Notes: a model not told the origin generated them from the letters alone. A stretch of 64,000 nucleotides of DNA from Heloderma charlesbogerti (GCA_026122225.1 JANEZZ010002762.1:620001-684000); one strand, 5' to 3'; counted from the first letter of the stretch, positions 1 to 24,827 are shown. Numbers and translations are program-made.

Positions 1-84
1 AGTTCTCTTTCCTTCTCTGTGGGCAGAAAAACAAAACACTGGGCACAAAAGCTTGCAGATGCTATTTTTATTGTTTGTTTGTTT

Positions 85-562
85 GTTTGTTTGTTTATTA
101 GATTTATTAGCCACCCATCTGGCCAGCTACCCGGCCACTCTAGGCAGCGTAATACCCCACACAACAAGAAAACCTTGCCTCAACCAGGCGAGGTTTGGGA
201 GCCATCTGGTTAGCCAATCTATAGGATTCCATCCTTTCCAGGCTTGTACAGGTATATGTGTTACTTCCCTAATATCTGCTGCCAATCGTATAATACAAAT
301 AACAACACAAAATACAACATAGTCAACTAAACAAAACAACCTTACTCTAAAAAAACCCTAACCCACCCCAAATGCCCTCCTGAACAGCCAAGTTTTCAAA
401 GCCTGGCAGAAGCTCATCAAAGAGGGGGCATGGTGAAGGTCAGTAGGAATTCCGCAAAGTGGGGGCCACCACAGAGAAGGCCCTCTCCCTAGCCCTCACC
501 AGCCTAGCTGTCCTGGCTGATGGGACAGACAGGAGGCCTTCAAGGTCGATCTCGTTGAGCAG
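85..562 (-). mobile_element. L2-like LINE 3' end
   Basis: On the minus strand the end of a reverse transcriptase frame is visible (RARERAFSVVAPTLRNS), followed by an untranslated 3' part and a tail of TTTG-type repeats, seen as (TTTG)n at 80-98 on the plus strand. Confidence 0.6.
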
Positions 563-2959
563 CATCCCTTGGCTATCTGACGAAGAGGAGGGTGCACGCA
601 TTAAGTTCTCTTGCAAACTGCCTTCAGTTCTCATTCCACACGCAGCCCGCCCCTCATTTCCAAAAAAGAACACCAAAGCAGGATGATCTCTTTTGCCCCT
701 CTCCCGTTTCTATCCCTCACCACTCTCACCGAAAAAGTGGGTGGGTGGAGGGAGACAACATACTACTTCTTGAACATTTCTGCCTGATGTCATCATGCTG
801 TGGGAAGATGCGAAGCCAATATCTCAGGCGTGTGCGCCTTAAAATGACCCAAACTTGCTGGAATCTTGCTGTTCCCATGTTCAAAATGTGGTGCAAAGGT
901 GAACTGCGCAAGAGTTTTGGCCGTTGGGTGGTTAGAAATGTAATAAATAAAATAAAATAAAATAAATACCTCTCCTTGACAGGCAATGCCCAGAAGCCAT
1001 CTCTCCAAAAGCTTCAGGTCCACTGCTTAAGGAGCAAGAAGCCCAGCTGCAAATGCCTGCCTTGTGGTTAGCCAAAGCCATCGAAGCAGGCTGGATCCAG
1101 CCCTCCAGTCCACCAAAGGTCTGTTGATACCAGCAGGGGCATCAAGGGATGACTTGCGTTTAGGAACGAGGGAATACCACAGGCAGAAGGCACCAGCCGC
1201 CGTCTCAAATGTGCTTTATTTGGTGAGTGCCATTCAACACACACCAGCTCCTGCTCATGGTTATTTGGTGTGCCAATGTGGTATACTTGACGGAATGCTG
1301 GATGCAGACCCAGGCTGAACTTACTGGGGAACTAGAAAGTTCATTTTCTTTGCCTTGGGCCAGTCTGTCATTCACCCATTCCCCAATTTACCTCACAGGG
1401 CCACTGCAGTGATTAAATGGCGTGGGGACGACCAGAGTTTCTTGAAGGGCGGATGACAAATGTAATCACTAAATGGCAGGTAGGAATTCAACAGGTGAGG
1501 TTTCCCGCAGCATGGAGATGCGAGACCCATTTCAAGGAGATCCCATTTAATTTCAACGAGGCCGGCATCGGGGAAATTAAATTCCAGTGGAATTGTGCCC
1601 CCTTGTTAAGGGCTGGGGGGAGAGAAAGAGAGCTATTTGGATTTGCAATGTTCTCGAGCAGCCCTGGGATGTATGAACAGAGGCAACACAGTTCAAGCTT
1701 CTGCATTACATGTGCAGCCATTTCTTGGGTGCAAAACACAATTCTTGGCTTTTTGGAGTTGTTTTTATAATGTATTTTGCAAGTTTGCCAAGTCTTCAGA
1801 ACCATGCAGCCATAAGAAGCAGATGAAGTAAGGACGCAGAAGCAGAGAGAGAGAGTCTTGCCCCTCCAATCTAGACCGTAAGCTCGCTGAGAGCATCGTA
1901 GCACTGCCCTTTGCACACCTGTGGCACTCTAAGCAAGCATCAGATTGCAGGATGAACAGAAGACACAAGCAACCCAACAGGATACACTTGCAAACTCTTA
2001 ACACGCCTTGATGGTTGGATGGCAGCTTGCACATGCAGAGTTCAAGACATCCACAGAACCCTGCTTCATGGCCAGGGAGCTTTCCTCTGTTAATTGGGGG
2101 GGAGGGGTTGCGAGCTGAGCAGGAAGAGGCACAGAGAGAGAGAGAGAGAGAGAGAACGAGTGTGTAGCAGACACTGAGCTGAGTTCCTCTCTCAATGACT
2201 GGAACTGAATCTCATTCAAAAGACACAGCTGGCCTTGGTCTCTGATGGATGAGGCTTGACAACTGGGGGAGGAAGGGGGTGGGGAGAAACGATGAGGCAA
2301 GTCCAGCAGCTGGAAGGATGGAAAGGGCCCCCGCAAAGCTCCTATTTGGGCTTGGGAGCAGGCGCAAGAATGAAACCACTCAGGATCTAGGGTGTGACCC
2401 TCCCAAACTGTAGCCGGTTTCAGAGAGATTAGGGCAGCCATGGCGATAACAGCAAAGCGAACACCACTTCCCCAAGGAAAGTGTTAGTTTGGGCACCTGA
2501 AAGGCAGCTGCAGCAGAAGCAACTCCTCCACCCACTAGACTAATGCTTTTGGCCTAAAATGTAAAAACATAACACCATCCCATTGGCTTTTTCTTGGTCC
2601 AACTACCACCACAACATTCATTCTGAATTCATAATTGCAGCAACGTTCAGAAACCACAGCGAGAGCATTTCTATCTCCCAGCACACTCCACAAATGACCT
2701 GAAAGTTTCCATTCTCCAAAAATGGAATTGCAAAGGGAAACTCCAGTGTAATTAAGAATTGGAATTTAAAGACATTTGATTCTATCCACTTGGGGATGAA
2801 TAAGGACAATGGTTTCTGGTCCCACTGCCAGATGTTAATAATCTTAGCATGTTTAAGATGGTTGTGTTTGCATCAATTAAAGCTGCTGTAGATGGTCACT
2901 GTATGAACTTTGCATACATTTATAGTTTAACGGAATTGTTCACTGATCTAATTTTTTGA
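562..2959. other. Intergenic, no gene seen
   Basis: No coding signal or clear mobile element, apart from the (AG)n at 2135 and short A-rich runs (for example at 938-965). Confidence 0.6.
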
Positions 2960-4157
2960 TCAGGTAACCTCCCTTGTGGACTGTGGGAATGCTGTGGACA
3001 TCATATACTTTGACTTCAGCAAAGCTTTCGACCAAGTGCCCCATGATATCCTGATGAGCAAACTAGTTCAAAGTGGGCTAGATGAAACAATGACCCGGTG
3101 GATCCACAGTTGACTACAGAATCAGACTCAAACAGTGCTTATCAATGGGATCTTCTCAAACTGGGGAGAGGTAACGAGTGGGGTGCCGCAGGGCTCAGTC
3201 CTGGGCCCAGTGCTCTTCAACATTTGTATTAATGACTTGGAGGAGGAGGTGCAGGGAATGCTGATCAAATTTGCAGATGACACAAAATTGGGCGGGATAG
3301 CTAATACTTTGGAAGACAGAAACAAAATTCAGAGTGATCTGGATAGACTGGAGCGCTGGGCAGAAAACAACAGAATGAGATTTAATAGGGATAAATGCCA
3401 AGTTCTGCACCTAGGAAAAAGAGACCAAATGCACAGTTATAAGATGGGGGATATGTGATTCAACAAGACTACAAGCGAGAAGGATCTTGGAATTGTTGTC
3501 AATCACAAGCTGAATATGAGCCAACCATGGGATGTGGCTGCAAAAAAGGCCAATGCTCTTTTGGGCTGCATTAATAGAAGCACAGCTTCCAAATCCCAGG
3601 AAGTACTAGTCCCCCTCTACTCAGCACTGCTTAGGCCTCATCTTGAGGACTGTGTCCAGTTCTGGGCACCACACTTTAAGAACGATGCAGACAAACTGGA
3701 GGGGGTTCAGAGGAGGGCAACAAAGATAATCAGGGGACTGGAAACAAAGCCCTTTGAGGAGAGACTGAAAGAACTGGGCCTGTTGAGCCTTGAGAAGAGA
3801 AGACTGAGGGGAGATAGGATAGCGCTCTTCAAGTACTTGAAAGGTTGTCACAGAGAGGAAGGCCAGGATCTCTTCTCGATCATCCCAGAGTGCAGGGCAC
3901 AGAATCATGGGCTCAAGTGACAGGAAGCCAGATTCCGGCTGAACATCAGGAAAAACATCCTGACTGTTAGAGCAATACGACAATGGAACCAATTCCCTAG
4001 GGAGGTGGTGGGCTCTCCCACGCTGGAGGCATTCAAGACGAGGCTGGACAGACATCTGTCAGGGATGCCTTGACTTGGATTCCTGCATTGAGCAGGAGGT
4101 TGGACTCAGTGGTCTTATAGGCCCCTTCCAGCCCTACTATTCTATGATTCTATGATT
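2960..4157 (+). mobile_element. CR1 LINE, 5'-truncated
   Basis: Reverse transcriptase palm motifs are visible: YFDFSKAFDQVPHD, an internal stop, then GVPQGSVLGPVLFNICINDL and FADD at 3270-3281. A C-terminal part (ALLRPHLEDCVQFWAPHFK, RRATKIIRGLE) follows in a second frame. The 3' end is the CR1-type tail GGCCCCTTCCAGCCC...ATTCTATGATTC. Stops and a frame change make it inactive. Confidence 0.92.
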
Positions 4158-4295
4158 CACAAACTCCACTTTTTTGCTGTTAAAGTGTTTTATTTTGAAA
4201 CAAAGGTTTAAAAATAGAGGCAACAGAAAAGGAGAACATACTGTACATAATGTAACGAGATCTCTGAAGAAATAACTCACTAATTATAATTAAGA

Positions 4296-4405
4296 ACCTA
4301 GGAGGAGCCATGCTGGATTGGACCCAGGGTCCATCTAGACCAGCATTCTGTTCACACAGTGGCCAACCAGATGCCCATGGGAAACCCACAAGCAGGACAT
4401 GATAA
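4296..4405 (-). mobile_element. CR1/L3-like LINE 3' end, short
   Basis: Reverse copy of the same tail: GACCCAGGGTCCATCTAGAC, then ACACAGTGGCCAACCAGATG. Confidence 0.65.
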
Positions 4406-6125
4406 TTCATAGCCTATCACTGATGTAGTTAGAAGCTTACTACCTAATGAAAGAATTAAAATAAGTTATATAGCATATATAAGGGCTGCATGTGTGTTAT
4501 TTTGTGCATGGGTTATTCAGAAAAAAGATATAGGCAACTGTACTTGATGGAAAAAGTTTAAGGGGCTTCCACATAAGAAATAAATGGAAACCATGGTGCT
4601 ATATTGTCTTAAATTAGGATTCCTCATTTGCTGCACTTGCTGGGACTCTACTTTTTTAATTTCATGGCCATTTGATCCCATTCTGTACATTTTTTTTCTC
4701 TTTACACCCATTTACATACCTACCTACCAACTGAGGATTATACACCAGATGCATGAAGTGAGCTCCAGTCCATGAAAGCTTAAATTTGACAGGTCTTTAA
4801 GGCAAAGTATGACTCACTTTTCCAGCAACAGACTAACACAGGTATCCTTCAGGAAGCTGGGATTGTGCATGCGAATGTCATGACTGAATGATTCCCCACC
4901 TCCCCACTTTCAAAAGCGGTTTGCTGTGCTGAACAAGGAAGTTGTCCTTTAGAGCTCAAGCCCTATTTGGCTTACCAAACTAATTTTGCTGTTCTCGGGA
5001 TGCTGGGCCATGTACTTTCATGGTTGTATGTGTGAAAGATGTTTTTGGCCTCCCATCCTAATTGGCCAGGGCCCTGCCCCACTAAAATCACTAGGATTTA
5101 ACCCCCTGCCCACTTAAAAGTCTTGGCTTTTTGCCCACTTAAGTCAGCAACCTTAGCTCTGCCCCCAAGATACTAGGCTCCAGCCTCAGCCTAACCCTAG
5201 CTCCGCTGAGAGCACAGGTATTTTATAATTCACAAGTTGGCAACCCATGTGCTCCATCAATCCCTCAAGACCACATTCCCCATGGAGAGACCCGCCAGCA
5301 ACCTCTTTGAACATAGCAAAGGTCTGCTAATTAAAGACACTTGAGCTTTGCCCTTCCTCCATCATCTGTTTTCCCAAGGTGCCCATCAGTCATTCAACCT
5401 CCCGCTCTCACTGACCAGCTCTCACTGACCATTCGTTGGGTATCAGATGGACTGAAGGTTAAAATGCAAACACTTTTTTTTAATGACTGCTAATGACATC
5501 TAAGAGACTGGGGGTGCTTCTGTCATTTCTTCCGTAACCCTTTTTTCTCGTAAGAAAAAAGATGGGAGAAGCTGTGGGAAAACACAGGGGGGTTACAAAT
5601 GGAAGATGATGTCACGTAGACCCCCTGTAAAACCTCTGAGCGAGGTAGAGGTAAAAGCCTCTTTTGGAAGCACTGCAGTAAAGTTACCAGTAAATTATTG
5701 ACTCTGTATTCTCTGAATTTTGATTTTGAGAAAGGTTTGGATAGCTGCTTTGGGGACCTTTAATCATTTATTAATAAGTTCTGGGAACTTCTTGATTTTT
5801 TTTTTTTGTGTGGCATCGTAGGCCTATTTGTATGTTTGCTTAATCTGCATAATTAACTCCACTCCTCACAGGGACAGAAACAAAACAGGACCTAATTAAC
5901 ACCAAGTACTAGACAGTCCCGCTCAACTCCTTCTCTGGCTTTTGAGATTTTTTTTCCTGCTAATCCTAGTCTTGAAAGTACAGGCAATCTGCTCAGATGT
6001 AAGGACAAATAACTTAAAAAAAAAACTCAGCCAATTTTTCTGAAAATACTGAATTATGTATTCTGAGGATACTGAATTCTGTACCTGATACATTGGGCAC
6101 TTTCACTGTGCCACAGAATGCCACA
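4406..6125. other. Intergenic, mostly unassigned
   Basis: Holds a diverged copy of the GATGAAGTGGGC repeat near 4745-4850; otherwise nothing I can support. Confidence 0.6.
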
Positions 6126-6312
6126 GAAGATAGGAAGCTGCCTTATTCAGAGTCAGACCATTGGTCCATCCAACCCAGTATCGCCTCTGGACCAGCATAG
6201 TTCTCCAAGGTTTCGGACTGATGTCTTTCCCACGCCTATCTAGATATGCCAGGAATTGGACCTCAGACCTGCATGCAAAACAGGTGCTCCCCAGCTGAGC
6301 TACATCCCTTCC
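6126..6312 (-). mobile_element. Second tRNA-derived SINE family
   Basis: Reverse orientation: GGAAGCTGCCTTATTCAGAG at the tail side, and a tRNA-like head (TAGCTCAGCTGGGGAGC and a GGTCCAATTCC-type B box) at the right. Related copies lie at 39727, 40806 and 41046. Confidence 0.75.
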
Positions 6313-6497
6313 CCAAGCATCTCCTCCTCACCCCCAGCAACCCCCCCATCTCTCATTTGCAACATGAGTTTTGTACATCCCAGTCTCACATTAGCCCCTG
6401 CGCCCTTCCCTGCCAACCAGCTGCTCCACCTGTGACTTGACTTTGCATTTTGCACCATCTTGTGGGTTAAGAGGGTAACACACAACCCAGTTTCTAC

Positions 6498-6853
6498 AGG
6501 AGGGGGTGTGGAACCTCTTGCAGCCAGAATTCAATTTTGGAGCTCTTGGGGCCAGGGGCATATTCCAGTGGTGGGCAAAGCTGAAGGTGAAAAAGGTTGG
6601 GCCAAAAATACTGGCGTACTGCAGCTTAGAGGTCTTCCTGCCAGTCATTAAGCCTTAGGAGAGATATTTCAATCTTTTAGAATGGGGTGAAATGTGCAAG
6701 AGCCAAGGAACCCCCCCCCCAATGATTGGTGGTCTAGGGAAAGGTAGGTGGGACTGGGGAGGAAGTGTGGCCATCTAGGAAACCTCAGAAGGCTGAATTC
6801 GGCCTTCAGGCCAGATTTGGCCCATGGGCCTAAGGTTTCACACACCTGTTCTA
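6498..6853. mobile_element. MITE family D, ~330 bp
   Basis: A left block near GTGGAACCTCTTGCAGCCAG, middle GTCTTCCTGCCAGTCATTAAGC, and right block CCAGATTTGGCCCATGGGCC. The ends resemble each other in reverse complement. Other copies lie at 41270-41556 and 51585-51906 (this orientation) and at 8288-8440, 42705-42905 and 52470-52825 (reversed or partial). Confidence 0.6.
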
Positions 6854-7375
6854 ATGCCCACTTGGCACTTGGAGCCTTTGATTCTGTAGCCTCCCAGGAG
6901 AAAAGACTGGCTGGGATCTTTTCTTTGCAGATCCTGAAGACTGCATTGTGGAAGGATAGTGCTAAAACTCACTTCAGTGATATTTGACACTCTTCCCAAC
7001 ACTCTAAAAAGAAATGTGCCTTGGTGTAGGTTGTATCTGGTGTGGTGTCCATTACTGATATGGCTCCAAGAATCTGCATGGTATGAGAGAGAAGGCCCTT
7101 GTCCCAAGAAGCTTACAGTCTAAAAACCCAACACATGGGAGACTGTAGAGCAGAGGTGGGGGAATGTGGCTCTCCAGATGTTGTCAGGCTGCAGCTTCCA
7201 TCATCTGCCACTATTGGCTGTGCTGCGAGTGCCTGTGCCCAACAACATCTGGAGGGCCATAAGTCCCTCCCATTCCTTTATTGCAGGAAGGAGAGGGATG
7301 GATAGAAAGAGGGTAGACCAGAGGAACAAAATCCATCATTTTCGTTGGCCATACTTGGGCTTAATTACGACAGGA

Positions 7376-7500
7376 CAGCCTTCACCAACCTGGTGCCCTT
7401 CAAATGTGTCGGATTACAATTCCCAGCAATATCCATGCTAGCTAGGGATGATGGGAACTGCAGCCAGGCACATCTGGAAGGCAGCAGGCCAGGGGAGGCT
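7376..7500. mobile_element. Palindromic MITE family C
   Basis: Ends CAGCCTTCACCAACCTGGTG and, mirrored, GGCCAGGGGAGGCT, with ATTACAATTCCCAGCA and GATGATGGGAACTGCAG inside. The same family recurs at 10483, 40702, 49556, 53508 and 59047. Confidence 0.7.
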
Positions 7501-8574
7501 ACAGTAGAGAATTGGTAGCATCTACTACCTGAAATGGAGTGAATCAGTTAAGCGGTTGTATCAGCTCTAGAAACCCATTTTAACAGACTGTCACTTTTGA
7601 AGCGGAGGGGAGGAAGAAGAGGATGGCCACGGCTACCTTTCCTCAGTGGGTGAATGGCAAATTCCATGTCTACATCCACCACATCGATGGCTTCTGAACA
7701 GAAAATGGAGTGGGGAGAAGTATTATATGCCATGCCTCAAAGGGCTGGATTTGGCCTTGGGGTCACAAGATGCTAATCCCAATATGGTATTTATTTTTTT
7801 TAAACAGAACATTTTTATCAACCAATGGCAGCCTACAAGAGGCAATTAAAAATGAGGGAAAGCAGCATTGTGACTTCTACCCGAATCCCAATAATGGAGA
7901 CCAGCCATCTACTCATAAGGTGGCAAGCTAAACCACTCTCCCTGCTCATGAACCCCAACTCCTGGTGGTGCAGCAGTTATGGCGGACGCTCAAGGCAAAC
8001 ACATGCATGGCGCATCGCAATGCCGTCGCGGCACCTTCAGCCCACTGTCTGCCGCGACGTTCCAAGTGGGCAGGAGAAATGGTGTACACCCGCTCATCCC
8101 TCTGCGCCAGTTCCCAGCGTTTCTGATTGCATGAAGTGCCATACGATTCCGCACGCTATCAAGCGCAGCAATGCCTTAGAAACAAAGTGGTCTACAGGGG
8201 GCAAGAGCCTACTCCACATTTGGTATGGTCTGGAACTAAGCCATTGGCTCCAAAAACAAGTGCCGTATTGTGAAGCAAGACGGTGTAGCGCAGGGGTTCA
8301 GAACACCTCCAACCTGGGGTTCAGACCAAACCCAGCCCACCCAGGGGCCATACCCCCTTCCTCTGGCCCAATCACTGGCTGTTCGGTGGTTTCCGTGCAG
8401 GCCCCCCGCCCCCGCGTAAAAGGCTGAAATGCCTCTCCTAAGGCTTTGTACTGGCAGTCAGAACTTTAAGCTAAAGCATGCTGGTATCTTTTATATATTT
8501 GGCACTGCTCCTTTTGTTAACAGCCACCCCCACCAGCCTCCTTGGGCGCAGTTATTTTAACCATGGTCAATAAT

Positions 8575-8737
8575 GTCATAGAATCATAGGGTTGGGAGGG
8601 GCCTACAAGACCATCGAGTCCAACCCCCTGCTCAGTGCAGGAAGCATGATTCCCAGGAGGTCTCCCATCCAAGTACTAACCAGGGATGACCCTGCTTAGC
8701 TTCAGAGATCAGACGAGATTGGGTGCATCCAGCCCTG
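8575..8737 (-). mobile_element. 5S-rRNA-derived SINE
   Basis: On the minus strand it starts with a 5S-like part (ATCTCGTCTGATCTCTGAAG...TACTTGGATGGGAGACC), then TTCCTGCACTGAGCAGGGGG and a CR1-like tail ending ATGATTCTATGAC. Head and tail match the copy at 63062, which supports a real SINE family. Confidence 0.8.
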
Positions 8738-8889
8738 AGCACTTTGTTCTCTGAAATAGAATTCGGTCCATGGGCTGAAAAAGATTTCAACACCCATCAT
8801 CTAGTGCAGCGGTTATGGCCGTGACCAATCAGCATCTGACCCGAGCCTCACCTCTGCCATGAATTCACCAGCAGGGTGGGAGAGCACAG

Positions 8890-9045
8890 CACTTAAGTGC
8901 AGCATTATATTGTCAGCCTCAGCAACTCACCCCCTTATCTGCAACATGGAAATAATACTGGCCTACCTCACAGAGTTATTGCTAAGGATGTATATGAAGC
9001 ACTTGCCACACCTGGAACACTATTATGGTTAAAAACACATATATC
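8890..9045 (+). mobile_element. MIR SINE fragment
   Basis: Has TCAGCAACTCACCCCCTTAT, TGCAACATGGAAATAATACT and CTACCTCACAGAGTTATTGC in the order of the MIR core and 3' part. Old and diverged. Confidence 0.6.
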
Positions 9046-9084
9046 CAAATACCAGACTGAATCAAGTGATGCTTTCGGCTTTTA

Positions 9085-12000
9085 TTTAGTTAAATGCAGC
9101 ATTCTATACAAGAAAAAAAAAAAAAGGAATTTCAAACCCTGACAGGGAACTATAGTTCTTCCTAAATCAACCCGAATTAAAAGATTTCTCCCCAAATACA
9201 CTGTACTGTACGGAAAATAATCTCTCCCCTCCCTCCCTCCCCCATTTACAGCGTGCCACGCAGTACGGTTATTTGTGTATCTCAAACTTCAGAACTGTAC
9301 AATTTGTTTACAAATCACACTTTTTCCTATGAAAAATTACAGAAAAAAATATTGCCACTTATTTCATTTGTAACAAAAAATTAGAATTTTTATTTATTTA
9401 AAAAAACACAAAAAAGTCAGCCAGAACTTTATTTTAAAGTGTGTGCTTGGGAGGAGGGATGGGGGTTGCAAGGGGAAGAAACCCAGGCGCATTTTGGAGC
9501 AAACAGGAATCTTTGCCTTTTGACTCAAATTCAACAGCACTGGCGCTTTTTTTTAAAAACAAAGTCAGCTAATCACTGGAATTGAATCCAAGCTGTGCAA
9601 AACCTGAACAGTTTGAATCTGATGATGGGTTAAGGCTGAATCCTTCTCCAGTGATGGCTGCTATGAAACATCACACTAACAGCATTAAAACAAGGAATTA
9701 AATCATCTCATCAACATTTTCCACCTTAGAAATGTGGAGTGAATTGTTTAAACCCATCTGTCTGTGCCTTATAACTGGGTCAACCACCACACCAGATGTT
9801 GCTTGGGGGGAAAGTCATGGTGGGAAAGAGGGAGAGAGCATGCAAAAAAATCTTGGTGGGAAGAGGGAGAGAGCACGCCTGCGCTCCCCCAACCCCTCTG
9901 TTCAGTTTCCTGCATGACATTCCAGGAGAATCAAGCCCTTAGAGAGGCATGCGCCCTACCTCAGTGGGTTTTATTGACAGATGGATCCAAAATTTTAGAC
10001 AGGTGCAAGAGCGAGGTAAGGTAACAGCTCTCTGTGGTGCAATTTTTCCTACAAGCTTCTCTGCAGAGATTACCAGATGCTTGGAAAGCAGTTTGCAGAT
10101 TTTGCTTGCAGCGAAGACATAAAGGGGATGCAAAAAAAGTAAAACAAATAATAGAGCCCACCAGGTTAACACACTGCCTCACTGCTTATGGTAGAGTCCA
10201 CCAGGCCCTACTGCCGGACACCATCTCTCCATGGGCTGCACAGCAGCAGAGCTCATCTGCTGAGCAGAGAAAGCAGGCCTGTAACACAGCGCCCTTGCCT
10301 GTCATTCGCGGAATCAATCTTGGCTGCCATTAGTCATAAAGCAAGAAAAGCAAGAACTAATGGGGTGAAGCAGCAAGCAGGGTGAGGCATGAAGACATCC
10401 ACCACACCCCTCCAGGAAAATAAGTCCCATAGCAGTGGGAAACAGGGAAGATGCTTTCACCAGACCAGCTTTCCCTAGCCTAGTGGCCTCCAGGTGTTTT
10501 GGACAACAACTCCCACAATTCCTGACCATTATCCAGGCTGGCTGGGGCTGATGGGAGGTGAAGTCCAAAACACCTGAAGGGCACCAGGTTAGGGAGGGCT
10601 GCATAGACAGAGATCCTGGGCAGGATGTCACAGGACAGAGTATCTACTAAAACTCCGGCGTCTTTACAAATGCTTATAGACACACACACACACCTACCTA
10701 CCTTTCCTTTGCCTTACACAACTGGATAAGGCGCTACAGGAAAAAAAAAACCCTGAACAATCTTGCACTTCCTGTGGCCACCATGTACAGAGTGGATCTA
10801 TACCACAGAACAAGGTATTTTTAGAACCTTTCAGTGTTCTGTATGATGCTCCATCTGTGTTCTACTTCATCCTCACCCTCCAGGAAACAGCAAGGGGGGA
10901 GGGGAGGATACCAAATTCAAGCTCAAAGCATTCCCCCACCCCTGAACTTCCTGGCCAACCTGGTGAGTGGGAACAGCCCGTGCAATCGAAGTGGCATTGA
11001 AGGAAGACTCAAAGTTTGTGTGTTAAGATGCTGCAGCCCTCAGATATCAAAGGGTGTACTTTGATGGCAAGCAGAAACAAAAGGTTGCGGCGGATCTGTG
11101 TAAAGTCAATCCACCCATCGCCATGTGTTGGAGCACTACTCTGGCTGACTTCCATGGTTCCTCCCCAGCAGAGCTGGCAGCCCAGTAGGTAGCAGCCGCT
11201 GAATGAAGCATGTGAGGCAAGTAGCCCAGGGGCAAAATCTCCTCATGTCAAAAGCATTCCAGAATTCTACGTCTGTTACCAGGTAAGCAGATCAGAGTAA
11301 AAAGGCACATGCAATGGGGGGCGGGGGAGGCGGCAGCAGGGCGGGGCAGAGGAACACTCCTCAGATCTGAGAGCAGGGCAAAGAAAGTTGAAGATACATA
11401 AGGGCAGATCTGTTGTACCAAAAAGCACTGGGATTCAGAGAATCTGGCTTTTCAGAGGGGTAAGGAGATAAGGGGCAGCTGGGGTGTTTAAGAAATTAAA
11501 ATTCAAGTTCTCACCAAGTCCCCAAGCTTTAACTACTCCTTCAGGCTGGGGTAAAGTGAGACAAAAAAAAATGGTTACAGCCACTGAGAAGACCTGATAT
11601 TTCAACACTGAATTCTTTGATGGCAACACGGGTTGCTTTTCAACGCTTGCTCAAGCAGGAAAGCAAAAGCACTGAGCATGTTAGAGTGGGGTTGGCAGAT
11701 CCAGACAGAAGGACTAACAGGCCTTGGGTGAGAGACGTTTGATGTAAAAGCAGGCCAACGTACGGCATGCTAGGTTGACTCCACTTCCTGAAGGCACTGA
11801 AGCAGGAAGTTATGCCATTTCACCCCTACTCCTGCCTCCTGCACGGGACAGCCTAAGCATTCCTTCTTCGAAGAAGGCAGGTTCCAGCACAGTAACGTGG
11901 TGATCCCACACCTCTATCAGCAGGCTAAGAGAACCAAGGGCAAAGAGACCAGTCCCACCCACACTGTTTCCTGCTGGGCCTGGAGTCTCAACACTGTGCA

Positions 12001-13246
12001 TTACCCTGGCTATCCACCTTTAAGACAGACAACAGCCATCAGAGATGGATTTTCGAGTGTCAGAACAGAGAGCAATATTGGTGGAGGCCTTATTTTCTAA
12101 AAGGCGGGGGAGAAATGCATTCAAAACAAAACAGATTAACTTCTACACAAGGTACAGGCACAATGCACTAGCCAATATCTCCTCAGCAAGCTCCATTTAA
12201 AACAGGCTAGCACAGCATGCGCCCGCTGTTCATTCCAGTGAGGCTGGCCCTGGAGGCCTGCCCAGTGCGTTGTGCCCTATGCTGTTAGTGCGAAGGATTC
12301 AGCAGAACCTGGGGTTTCTGGCCAAGCCGCTCCTCCCTCCAAGAGTTGCTCCCTCCCACCCCTCAATGAGCCCTCAAACAGCAGCCCCAATGCGGAACCA
12401 CCAAGCATCCTTCACAGAAAGAGAAAACAGACTGTATCCTTTTCATTAGCAGCGTGGAAAACACAGATGCTTGCTAGGCCCAAGCAAGTAATAAGGGTTG
12501 GGGGAAATTATATGGCATTTCACAGAACACACAAAAAGGGGGCGGGGGAAAAACCCTGACACTAAAGTGCAACACGTCCTAAACGTTTAATCATCTGGTG
12601 TCGTAAACAGGTGTTTGCAAAGCTTTAGATTTCCAGTTGCTGGAGGGAGGCAGCTTTTTGAATGACAGCAAGAGAAAAAAAAATCACACGGTAGTTGGCT
12701 TCAGAAATTAGGAGCCCTTTGGTGTAGAATGGAGTAGGATGGTGCTACAGAGAGTGTTTCGCCATATGCGTAGTGGATCAAAAGAACGTTTTTAAGAAGC
12801 AGCGGCATCAGAACACAAAGGAATATTCGCAACCCTTCAGCAAACTCAAAACACGTCACTTTTTGGCATCTTCGAAATCCACTCCAGCCCAAACACCTCA
12901 AAGAATGACATAGCTTTTTTTTCCTTTTAAAAAAAGTGGCCTCCACTGTGAGGCGTGCCCTACTGCCCAGGAAAAAGAAGGCAGGTGGCACCAGATACAT
13001 CCTGCTCAGAATGGATGCCTCTGTAAAAAAAAAAAAAAAAAAGGAGAAGAAAGAAAAAGCCAGATTTGTTCCAGCTATTCTTCAGCCTAAAAGGTGGGGT
13101 GGGGAAATACAAACTTGAAGCTAGATGAGAATTTAACCAAGGGGGGGAATGAGGAGCAAAAAAGAGATACTATTTCACAGCCTGAAGGCCAGTCTCATCA
13201 GCTCTAAGATCCGGGGGGGGCGGGGGGTTGGAAAGAACAGAATCCC
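9085..13246 (-). other. Probable ALKBH5 3' UTR and downstream flank
   Basis: No coding signal was found in these 4.2 kb. On the minus strand, AATAAA hexamers occur in the AT-rich stretch at about 9080-9430 (seen as tttatt on the plus strand near 9082, 9388 and 9428), with none seen between 12000 and 13246. The 3' end is therefore placed, by inference, near 9.1-9.4 kb. A palindromic MITE at 10483-10603 and an A-run at 13026-13042 lie inside. Transcript evidence is needed to fix the end. Confidence 0.35.
10483..10603. mobile_element. Palindromic MITE family C
   Basis: CTAGTGGCCTCCAGGTGTTT mirrored by AAAACACCTGAAGGGCACCA, with TTCCCTA and TAGGGAGG termini. Confidence 0.75.
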
Positions 13247-24120
<10,874 letters not shown>

Positions 24121-24827
24121 TCAACTCCCTGGAGCACGGTTTGCAGGGTTGGCAAGCAGAAAGTGCCGCCGCCGTTCACGGCATTGTCTATGCTAATGGA
24201 ATAAGCTCCAGGAGGAAAATGAGGAACAGAGGAAGTCCTACAGCTGGGGTTCCACAGTCTGGGAGCAAACCCAACCAGGTGCCCTTCCAGATGGAGAGAA
24301 TGCTCCACCCTTCCAAAACACCCCCTTGCCCCTGGAGAAGGGGCAAGGGGATACCAATTCTTGGCAGAAAATGAAGGAAGTTATGTACTTATTTCCATTC
24401 CAGGCACGAATACAAGATGGAACAGCTTAGCCCAACACTTCCACGTGTGGTTGATCCGATCTTACTTCCTAGGACAATTAAGCACACCTTGTCTGTGGAG
24501 GGAGAAAGTTGCAAAAATAGAGTAAGAAGGTCTGACACTGGGGAAAGAAAGCACTTGTGTGTAACAAGGCACAGTTGTTCAAGTCTGCCCACCCCCTGAG
24601 CTAGCGTAAAGGCTTGTCTGCCATCCCTTTTCTCAAGCATGGGGTGAACACTGGCCATCCTCTGCAACAGCACTTTAGGACAGGATCCAGGTCCAGCATG
24701 ACCTTCCTTCCCCACTCGACAAGAGTGGGAAAAGATGGCTATAACTGAAAAGGGAGGGGGAAGGAACACAGGACATCCACATAACAGAAGGGAAAGACTG
24801 AGCGGGAAGTCCACTCACCTCCATAAT

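Noticed and set aside
7825..8427. 200-codon open frame on the plus strand
   Set aside because: It overlaps MITE family D and non-conserved sequence; no domain signature.
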